This document shows positions 58,601 through 64,000 of a stretch of 64,000 bases of DNA, piece by piece; position 1 is the stretch's first letter; every line of letters begins with the position of its first letter. Source of the DNA: Tigriopus japonicus (lineage: Eukaryota > Arthropoda > Copepoda > Harpacticoida > Harpacticidae); contig CM021315.1 of the NCBI GenBank assembly GCA_010645155.1, positions 3,132,168 to 3,196,167 on the forward strand, written 5' to 3'. The translations under genes were made by a program, and so were the position numbers. The notes beneath the pieces were generated by a model that worked only from the letters and a program-made list of their open reading frames with translations, did no database searches and was not told the origin of the DNA.

Positions 58601-61211
58601 ATTAAACAGAAACTCGCCAACTAGATTTATAAAAGACCGGTTTCGGTTACGGTTATCCGAGTACCTACAACATGGAGAGGATAGAACAAGTGCAAAAGGA
58701 GAAAAGTGGGTAATCAAACTCGCCATCTCTCTCCCTTGCCTTATCCTTTCTAATATCTCTACGGTCAAGAAACCAAAAAATCAATGAAACTGACCGAGAT
58801 TTGTCTCTGATGTATGTTACAACAAAGTATGATTCTTTGACCTTGTTCCAATTCGAGTTACAGCTTTTGTGCTCTGTTAATTAGCTTCAATACTAATGCT
58901 GTATAATTAGTGCCCTATTTTCTTACTTAGCCAATCATCTTTGGAGTATAAGACTCGATCAATTAATCGATCCATCTTGTTAGTGATGTCGAAGACAATC
59001 GATTCTATTATTAGAGTTGGGTTTTCTCAATGCTTTTTTTTCCTGATATTGAGGGTTTCTGTAACGAAAGCTTTTACTTGTGCATCATGAACCATACCTT
59101 TCACTAGACTGAGAACCTAGAAATTGGAATCATACAAATAATGTACATTTTTTGCACCTTGTGGAATGAAAATCATGCCTTCTAAAAGCCATGTATTACA
59201 GAGAGAAAAGAATGAATGAGCTCGCCCTTTTTTAGTAAAAATACCTTTAGAGAAAACACAATCTTTATGTGAGTTGACAACACGTTTCCTGTTTGATTTT
59301 ACTTGATATGTGAGCCCTATCAAAAAGGAAATTTTGTTCGAAAAAGGGTAGTTTAATGCTTTTTTAGAAGAAATCATTTCTAAAAGTAAAAACGATCTTC
59401 TTATGGGAAAACTCAAAAAAAATGTTTTGAGGAAAGAAGATGTTTGTTATCTGTTCTGTGTCTTTTCTTATTTATTCGAGTTATGACTTAATTTTGCCCT
59501 AAGTTTGAATTCAAACCCTGATGATTTAAAAAAACCATTCAAGAGCTTTGAATGCATTTCGTAACCCCATGAAAAGTACAGCCCGTATTTCACGATGACG
59601 TATTGATTGTTGTTGGTCCTTTCAATATTGGACCCAATACTTATCAAATAGGATCCAACCACAATTGAATATTTCATTGGACAACCTATATATTACTGAT
59701 ATTACAGAGAATAGTGAAGGTCCAAAAGGGCTCTTTACCAAAACTGAAGGAGCTGACGGCAAAGTTATAATCATACATAATTCATCTTAAAAGGGTTATA
59801 ATTCTGAAATAATTTTATTTTGTAATTTAGTTTTTAAAAGGTTATAATTAATAATGATACGTGAGAAAAGAAGTTGCGAATTTTTTCATGATGATTAGTA
59901 ATTTCCATTTTAATCAAATTTCCTGAAAGTTGCAATTTATGTAGCAAAAAAAACCAATTAAAAGGACCGGGCTCTTGCGGTTCCATTTGTTCGTAATTTT
60001 ATAAATATTTTTGTTTTTTGCCACATATGAGCAAATTTAGAAAGAACCTTTAATGTCCACCAATTGTCTCAAAATAAACATCTTCGGCTAATAAAAGTAT
60101 AATCAATCCAATATTTACATTGACCGTAAGTCTTAGCTTGAAGCAACATCTTTTCTATTTCAAGTGTCTTTTCAATCGTTTTGCTTCCATTAATCATTAT
60201 CTTTATTAATTTTTATATCCCAATCTCCTCGGAATTGGTTTAAAACATACGATGTGTCAGGCCCAATATGGCAAATGATCCTATTACTAAGCAATTTCTA
60301 GAGAAGCCAGCCCATCCAGGATGTCATCCTGAGTAGCTAAAGTGGCACAGGGGTTCTCAAACGTCGTCAAAATATTCAGATTTTTCTTACTTCATTGCAA
60401 ATTGAAGTCAATTAATTTATGGTCTTGATCAATTATTTTCCGATTTTGAGCAATTTTTAAATCAAATTTTTGGCCAGAAATATTCAAGCTCAAATCTGGG
60501 CCCTAGTCATGACTGATGAAGTGAAATGCAAGGGGAGTTAAGAAAATATAATAATAAACAAGCACCAAAACAGAAATGAAAGAAGGATGTCTGTTTAACA
60601 TTTTTCAGTCCGTGCTGATAGGAAAAAAGAAGAAAGACCGATCGGTCACATGAGTTCTCCCAAATAAGAGTTTATGTCTCAAAAAAAAACCCGATTCAAA
60701 TCCACCTCTTTGGGATGCTGACGAAAAGCTCGAACCCCTAACTTTCACGAATTTCGCAACTTATGGTACTTATTCCATGGTCTCAGAACCCTCAAAGCAA
60801 AACACCACTCATGAATCATGGAGGTCACAAGAGGGACAAATAATAATTAAAAATAAATCTAATATAGAGTTGAGAACCCCTGTCACATCAGCATTATTAA
60901 CACCTGATGCCAAAGCTGGTCATAATGAATGAATGAATGAATGGATGAATAGAGTACGAAAGACTTCTTTTCCATTCCAGGGAACATGATCGCACGAACT
61001 CACCACAAGATAAAGATCCAAGCTCCCAATCCCAACAACCCTCCACTCCCATCGTTATGTCTCCACAAGAGAGGAAGCCGCCAATCAATCCTTTCGAGTA
61101 GACATCGGAACAAGCCTGACCAGACTCTGATGAACACCCAGAGTCCCATCCCTTTATCTTGGCGTTGGAGAACAACGAAGACACCTATTAATTCATCCAC
61201 AGACAGGAATG
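33986..61211 (+). CDS. Neuromedin U/pyrokinin/CAPA-type neuropeptide GPCR (nine exons)
   Basis: A rhodopsin-class receptor in the plasma membrane, expected to bind a C-terminally amidated peptide of the pyrokinin/periviscerokinin kind and signal through a Gq-type G protein. Nine exons join in phase to give at least 467 residues. Class A landmarks: glycosylation sites at Asn8 and Asn31, AGN in TM1 (76-78), LAITD with Asp106, Cys134 and Cys220 for the TM3-ECL2 disulfide, ERY at 158-160, CWSPYH at 310-315, and NPLVY at 356-360. Family marks are YLGPQR before TM1, [14 protein letters not shown] in ECL1, AICHPL, and PESAWCA in ECL2. I cannot say which member of the pyrokinin/CAPA group it is. The last visible exon ends at a good donor, so the C-tail may continue further. 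Confidence 0.9.
38335..38590 (-). repeat. Half copy of the foldback repeat family
   Basis: Read as complement it has the family order: CTGGAGTGGGAGGCTAACGG, a GATTTCCAGAAGAATTG word, TTCAGTAGACGACG, CAATTTTCAGCTCAATCGAA and finally CGCCCTTTTGTGGTAAAA. It matches the arms of the element at 54083-54801. Confidence 0.65.
39707..40173. mobile_element. hAT-like TAATTG-rich foldback, 467 bp
   Basis: Begins CAGGCCTGTGATGTAATTG and ends in the complement of CAGACCTATGTCAATTC. Both halves are full of GTAATTGTAATT words, making extensive self-complementarity. The flanks CCCGGCAT (39699-39706) and CCCAACAT (40174-40181) agree at 6 of 8 bases, consistent with a decayed 8-bp duplication. A related right end occurs near 55195-55265. 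Confidence 0.65.
40650..40757 (+). CDS. Receptor exon 2 (TM1 end, ICL1, TM2)
   Basis: Residues 77-112: [15 protein letters not shown] then [15 protein letters not shown], with the conserved TM2 Asp106. Acceptor TTTTTCAG|G and donor TTG|GTAAGT are strong. The split codon with exon 3 gives Ala113. Confidence 0.9.
41617..41960 (-). mobile_element. hAT-type MITE, copy 2 (8-bp TSD ATTAAATG)
   Basis: 344 bp, the inverted counterpart of 21029-21362. The ends are TAGTGATGGACCGAAAG and its complement. Perfect 8-bp duplications ATTAAATG lie at 41609-41616 and 41961-41968. The interior matches copy 1 closely (GGTCCAAAAACCTCTGAAAT on the complement). Confidence 0.92.
42745..43067 (+). mobile_element. 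hAT-like repeat related to 30038-30344
   Basis: Shares order and orientation with the element at 30038-30344, for example TGGCAGTACTGCCAACTC and TTGGTCCTTGTTTAGGTC. It starts TAGTGTTGAG and ends ACCCATCACTA, hAT-like ends. No clear target duplication remains. Confidence 0.6.
43091..43838. mobile_element. Foldback/TIR element, copy 1
   Basis: The ends AAAGAAGCTCATGGGAAAGA and the complement of GCTTCTTTCCCATGAGCTTC are inverted repeats of about 24 bp. It shares internal blocks (GGTGGCGACAACAACGGCAA near 43752) with 51587-51950. Non-coding. Confidence 0.6.
44949..45953. mobile_element. Foldback family element interrupted by a hAT element
   Basis: Left end GATGAGT..GTGTAATCAGACC and AGCTGGGGATTCTGGGGCC; right end, as complement, ATGAGTGCACTCGGACGAAT and AGCTGGGTATTTCGGGGCC. 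These are the same terminal repeats as the element at 54083-54801. The hAT element 45176-45895 sits inside it. Confidence 0.65.
45176..45895. mobile_element. hAT-type element, 720 bp (8-bp TSD GTCCCTAT)
   Basis: Begins TAGTGATGGGAGGC and ends CACATCACTA. Perfect 8-bp duplications GTCCCTAT lie at 45168-45175 and 45896-45903. Subterminal GCTTGGGCAAG and its complement CTTGCCCAAG add to the inverted repeat. No transposase frame. Nested in the foldback element. Confidence 0.88.
47698..47839 (+). repeat. 71-bp tandem duplication
   Basis: Two head-to-tail units starting TGTGTTATGATTCTCCAAGA at 47698 and 47769, about 93% identical. Intronic and non-coding. Confidence 0.85.
48157..48295 (+). CDS. 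Receptor exon 3 (ECL1, TM3)
   Basis: Residues 113-158 plus two bases: [20 protein letters not shown], Cys134 of the disulfide, then TM3 ending TFTVER. Acceptor TTCTAG, donor AAAG|GTGAGC. The split Arg begins the ERY motif. Confidence 0.92.
48359..48485 (+). CDS. Receptor exon 4 (ICL2, TM4)
   Basis: Residues 159-201: [10 protein letters not shown], then TM4 with the conserved Trp (IMGIWAFG) and an IPW-II-P end. It follows a 63-bp intron (48296-48358, GTGAGC..CCTCAG). Donor AAG|GTATGT. Confidence 0.92.
48556..48725 (+). CDS. Receptor exon 5 (ECL2, TM5)
   Basis: Residues 202-257 plus two bases. NYLTHPESG and [10 protein letters not shown] form ECL2 with Cys220; TM5 has the conserved Pro (FFVMPFIV). 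It follows a 70-bp intron (48486-48555). Donor TGTCG|GTAAGC splits an Arg codon. Confidence 0.92.
48911..48985 (+). repeat. tRNA-derived SINE head (A and B boxes)
   Basis: GTCGTGGTTAGCGCAG is an A box and GGTTCGATTCTC a B box, about 35 bp apart, as in tRNA-like polymerase III promoters. The ends do not form an acceptor stem. The downstream body runs into the assembly gap. Confidence 0.6.
49031..49207. other. Assembly gap (N)
   Basis: 177 unknown bases lie in intron 5, directly after the SINE head. No receptor exon is missing, because exons 5 and 6 join in phase. Confidence 0.99.
49266..49492 (-). repeat. Dispersed repeat, inverted copy of 26418-26637
   Basis: On the complement: AATCGCCACTAGATGG, GATTTCAGATCCATCCTC, CTTCCATCTTAAAGTGAATT, GGCCTTAATTTGTGA in the order seen at 26418-26637. 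Non-coding. Confidence 0.7.
49602..49628 (+). repeat. (GAT)n microsatellite
   Basis: About nine perfect GAT units in the receptor intron. Confidence 0.95.
50204..50601. mobile_element. Mariner-type MITE, about 400 bp (TA target)
   Basis: Left end CAAGGTTGTTACAAATTGGA and complement of right end CAGGGTTGTTTTAAATTAGA, flanked by TA on both sides (50202-50203, 50602-50603). The interior is non-coding. The ends have diverged, so it is an older insertion. Confidence 0.65.
50604..51586. other. No gene or repeat recognised
   Basis: AT-rich intron sequence between the MITE and the foldback copy. Confidence 0.5.
51587..51950. mobile_element. Foldback/TIR element, copy 2
   Basis: Ends AGCTGAAACTGCAGAAGCTC and the complement of CATGAGTTTCTTTAGCTGAA; GAAGCGTCG follows on both. 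Shorter than the copy at 43091 but sharing GATGGTGGCGACAACAACGG. Confidence 0.6.
52195..52287. repeat. Degenerate hAT MITE end (family of 21029 and 41617)
   Basis: TTTCGGTTACGGTTGAGTCC, GCTGAAACTTGAGG and GGTCCATTTGGCTCATC follow the order of the right end of the 21029 element with many substitutions. A similar weak match is at 59709-59770 and a short one at 58636. Confidence 0.45.
53494..53621 (+). CDS. Receptor exon 6 (ICL3, cysteine-rich)
   Basis: Residues 258-300 plus one base: [10 protein letters not shown], then Cys272, Cys274, Cys280 and Cys283, then [11 protein letters not shown] leading into TM6. Five cysteines within 17 residues is unusual for a G-protein-contacting loop. Acceptor GGCAG|A, donor CTAA|GTATGT. 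Confidence 0.88.
53689..53823 (+). CDS. Receptor exon 7 (TM6, ECL3)
   Basis: Residues 301-345: [20 protein letters not shown] with the CWxP motif, then ECL3 ([15 protein letters not shown]) and the start of TM7. It follows a 67-bp intron. Donor TCTG|GTAAGT. Confidence 0.92.
53824..57036 (+). other. Receptor intron 7 (3.2 kb)
   Basis: Donor GTAAGT, acceptor CAATTTCAG. It holds the complete foldback element 54083-54801. 54802-57036 is AT-rich with nothing further recognised apart from a short TAATTG-type repeat end near 55195-55265. Confidence 0.7.
54083..54801. mobile_element. Foldback element with about 330-bp arms
   Basis: Starts AAATGGATGAGTGTAATC and ends in the complement of AAATGGATGAGTGTAGTC. 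The inverted similarity continues inward through most of both halves: GATTTCCAGAAGG versus GGAATCACGATCC, GCGTTCTTCTGC on both, CAATTTTCAG on both, and a GAATGAATGA..CCCTTTT word near the centre. Non-coding. Scattered half copies are at 38335, 57222, 58355 and 59110. Confidence 0.75.
57037..57171 (+). CDS. Receptor exon 8 (TM7, start of C-tail)
   Basis: Residues 346-390 plus one base: [20 protein letters not shown] with NPxxY, then the basic RRFRRGLK of helix 8 and a Ser-rich stretch. Acceptor TTTCAG|G, donor ATGG|GTAAGA. Confidence 0.92.
57222..57470 (+). repeat. Foldback family half copy
   Basis: GCACTGAATTTCTAGAGTGG, GATTTCCAGAAGGATTAATT, GACCTGGCTTGTATTCAGTA, CAATCGAATGCTGGAGT and CCCTTTTGTGGTTAAAA in the same order as the left arm of 54083-54801. 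It begins about 50 bp after exon 8. Confidence 0.7.
58147..58350 (-). mobile_element. Truncated copy of the 314-bp element of 1763
   Basis: As complement it follows 1872-2076 at about 95% identity (GACCGCGTGCTCAGAAGTAA, CAAGTTGTCC-type text, GGTCTAGCCATTATATGGTC). The first roughly 100 bp of the element is missing. It abuts a foldback half copy at 58355. Confidence 0.85.
60348..60882. mobile_element. hAT-like MITE with CAGGGGTTCTCAA ends
   Basis: Left end CAGGGGTTCTCAAACGTCG and complement of right end CAGGGGTTCTCAACTC, the form typical of hAT ends. 535 bp, non-coding. No clear 8-bp duplication. It ends 98 bp before receptor exon 9. Confidence 0.6.
60922..60950 (+). repeat. (GAAT)n microsatellite
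   Basis: About six GAAT/GGAT units just upstream of exon 9. Confidence 0.8.
60981..61211 (+). CDS. Receptor exon 9 (C-terminal tail)
   Basis: Residues 391-467 plus one base. Joined to exon 8 in phase 1 through a good acceptor (TTCCATTCCAG). The tail is basic and Ser/Pro/Asn rich ([31 protein letters not shown]). AATG|GTAAGG is a plausible donor. If it is not used, the frame runs to a stop at 61394. This exon has no conserved motif and is the least certain of the nine. Confidence 0.6.
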
Positions 61212-64000
61212 GTAAGGAAGAAAAAGGCTGTACTTGTTTCTTTATTTCCTTGAATGGTTCTGATTTTATGAAGAGATTGATCGACGTTAAGATTATTCGT
61301 CTCAGAAACGGGTGTACATTAGAGCACTATTATTACAACAGTACGTGCACTGGTGCTTTTAGGATCAGGGTCTACGAAGGATTAGAGAAATATTAGAAAA
61401 GCGCCAGAAAAAGTGAACTGTTTCATTTCAATCTTTTTAAAAGACATATCAAACTTGGAAGTTGTTTTTATGACCTGGAAAGGAAATTGACAGGCACAGT
61501 CTTGCATTTTTTTCAAACTTTTCCTGTGATTTCTTTTTTCTATTTGAATCCCGTGGAGACACTGATTCTAACTAGGCTGATCAATCTCATGTGCGTACTC
61601 TTGAAATTATAGTGCTCTAGTGTACGTTAGTGTTTGTGAGGGTTTGAGGCCATGGAACATTTTGTAGGATTTGAAGGCTAGAGGCAAGCTAGCAACCAAG
61701 TTGTTTATCCAGATTGGGTAGATTAATCGTTGCTCCAGTAAACGGTTTCTCGATACCAAAAACGTTGGTTTTTCTCTCTTGATTATGAATGATGGTGGTT
61801 TGTATTACCACCTTTCCTTTTTTGGCACTCCTTTAACAAAGGTTTTGGATTATCTGCATTTTACCCACCAGAATGATTTCCTGAGAACAGAAAGGATGAA
61901 GGGGAACCATAGTTACTCCTTGTATTTACATAGAAAAAGGGACATGATTGACAAAGCTATCCAATTTTAGAAATTACGGCGTATTGACAATTTGAACACT
62001 CCAAAAATCATTGTTTAGCACAGAGCGAGCGTTTACTTGTTATTTGCCATATTAGCGAGTAGAAACTTTCATGCGATTGAAATAAGAAGAGCTTGACGAC
62101 ATTTATTGTATAGAATTCAATTAATTATCTTCTTCATTCAGCTCTTGAAATGGGGAACTAATTGACAATGTACTTCAGGAAGGTTTCTTTTTCTATCATT
62201 CATTTACTGTATATCACTAGAAATCCAAAATAAACAGAGACCGGCGGGCTTAAGGCCTTTTAATGTACGTGTATTTTCTTTCCTTCATGATCCCGAAAAC
62301 GTGCTCAACTCGGGGTATTCTTATAATACAAAGTAGTATCAAGAGCCTGTGGAAAAAACAGTTTGTGACACTTGGCTCATGAAAAACTAATAGAAGTCGT
62401 GATTTGATTGAACATAAACCAATGTTATATACATTATATACCTTTGCATTTTTCCCCACTTTAAAATCGGCAATTAAGAGGTCGCAACGTTGTTGTTCTG
62501 AGGTTATTTTGAATTGTTTATAACTCGAATTTAATTTTGTTTTGTTTTGAAATTTGGTTAAGGAGAAACACAAACGTCTTGGAGAAGGTTTAATTTGGCG
62601 GTAAGGTTAAAAATGTGGTAGCGAGAACAAATTATTTTTTTAATCCAGATTTTGCTGGAGGACCCTGTACGTGTAAAAGAGAGGAATAATTGATCTGTCA
62701 CAATTGACTAGAAAACAGTACCAAAAACTGTTCTTAAATATCTAGTCAATACACATTTAGAGGTATCTAAAGAGTTCCAATAAAAAGGAGCTACCTGGTT
62801 TTTCACGTAGTCTTATATTCATCCTTGAAGCTTAAATATTTGTGAGATCAATTGTGGTCCCAAAGACCCTTTGGCCAAACACATATTTTTGTTCTAGAAA
62901 CAGTTCCACATTGGTCCCACCACTCATTTTTGCTGCGTCACTCTGCAAATTGTGGCCAAAGTTACTGAACCTCTTCGGCAATGTGACAATGTCCTAAGGG
63001 TCGTTCTGGGCAAAACAAAAACGTTTTAACTTTCGACATTTTTTTGTTTGAGCACTTGAAAATGCAGGATGACGAAAAAGTTTGTTCGTGGCCAAGAGTT
63101 AGGGCCAATATCCATAAAATGTGATTCAAGTTGAATATTTCTTATTTTAACTTAATATTCTGGCTATCCGGTTTCCATATACATTCTGTACACCTTGGCC
63201 TTAATATCTGACCACTTCAGCTCAAACCCATGAAGAACCAAGATATCCTGGTGAAAACGAGTATCCAACATTTCCGGGATGATCTTATATTCAAAAGCCG
63301 GAATCAGATTACCAAATATTCCGTAGCTCCTGTTTCAACAAAGTTGCTCCAAAACAATTGAGCAAGATAAGGAATATCAGCTTCTTTGGACGGAAAAAAA
63401 GATTTAAAAATGAAATCCTAATCAATTCAGTTTTGTTGGACTCCGAAGTGTCCCAGACCTTTTTTCCATTTCAAGTTGTCAAGCGTTTCTGAATACTATT
63501 TGAACAATCCCCAAGACTTTCCGGATGTTAAGTCTGGAATTAAGGATAATTTATGCCGGTGTTTGGGGACCCTCGTATAGAGGAAAAACGAAGACTTCGC
63601 TTCCACGTTTGAGACTCGAATAATGGCAAAGCATCCACAGAGAAGCCATAAATCTTAATATGTGTTTGAGTTTCCTTCTCAGTGAGATCAAAAAAAGAAA
63701 ACAATCGTGACCAGAAAATGAAAATTTATGGTGAAATGCCCGTTTTTAGTGGACGCTTTAAAAATAACTCGGCCGAGGTTCATATGATTGAAAAATTTAT
63801 TGTATAATAAGATCTTCGCCACATACCAATAACTCATTTGATTTAGATGTAATTCTGTCTAGAGCACTATAATAAAAGGAGTATGATTAGAAGAGTGATT
63901 GGCCCCGCGTAGAAACAGTACCCTAACAGGTTCGAGAAGAAAGGGGAAGCGTAAGAAAAAGTCAGCATTTTATTTATAGCGTAATCTCTAAAAAGTATCG
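61212..64000. other. No gene recognised; possible last intron
   Basis: AT-rich sequence. 62309-62330 carries an end like that of the hairpin at 6178. If the donor at 61211 is real, this begins a further receptor intron. I see no convincing terminal exon. Confidence 0.4.

Larger units (their letters stand above)
57172..60980 (+). other. Receptor intron 8 (3.8 kb)
   Basis: Donor GTAAGA, acceptor TCCATTCCAG. It contains foldback half copies (57222-57470, 58355-58520, 59110-59250), the truncated copy of the 314-bp element (58147-58350), a 3-unit ATTGATTGTGT repeat near 58514-58546 and a hAT-like MITE (60348-60882). Confidence 0.7.

Noticed and set aside
61779..61970. 63-codon frame considered as a terminal receptor exon
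   Set aside because: No suitable acceptor in the required phase and no similarity to receptor C-tails.

Overview
The window is an AT-rich piece of animal nuclear DNA. It has spliceosomal GT-AG introns, non-LTR retrotransposons, many DNA-transposon remnants, tRNA-derived repeats and one assembly gap (N at 49031-49207). The only well-supported large host gene is a neuropeptide receptor of the arthropod pyrokinin/CAPA (vertebrate neuromedin U) type. I therefore infer an arthropod, possibly a crustacean; the species cannot be fixed from sequence alone.

Layout. 1-8000: a broken Merlin (IS1016-like) transposase with its own intron (minus strand), a 314-bp element with perfect 8-bp target duplications, a Ty3/gypsy integrase scrap, a 24-bp inverted-repeat pair around a small minisatellite, a long near-perfect hairpin, and a 930-bp Harbinger-like MITE with a TAA duplication. 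8040-14634: a 5'-truncated LINE (plus strand) split by a nearly intact two-ORF CR1-like LINE on the minus strand; a 6-bp repeat marks the insertion and joins the host LINE back in frame. 14779-15950: a decayed mariner-type transposase. 17364-18325: a TIR element.

18690-23166: a small secreted-peptide gene with a TATA box, a signal-peptide exon, a 3.26-kb intron holding a hAT MITE and a mariner scrap, and a cysteine-bearing second exon. A 920-bp mariner deletion derivative sits in or just after that second exon. 23330-25830: a decayed jockey-superfamily LINE. 26939-27775: a mariner-like deletion derivative with a strikingly GC-rich coding remnant. 28263-28960: two inverted promoter-like (CCAAT + TATA) arms. 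30506-31545: a decayed Tc1-like transposase in which a catalytic Asp is replaced by Glu.

33786-61211 and perhaps beyond: the receptor gene. Nine coding exons join in phase and encode at least 467 residues with all seven transmembrane segments. Its introns hold several hAT MITEs with 8-bp duplications, foldback elements (one interrupted by a hAT element), and a 71-bp tandem duplication. 61212-64000 shows nothing I can assign.

The two host genes do not obviously work together. Most of the remaining sequence is a record of successive transposon insertions, many datable relative to each other by nesting.
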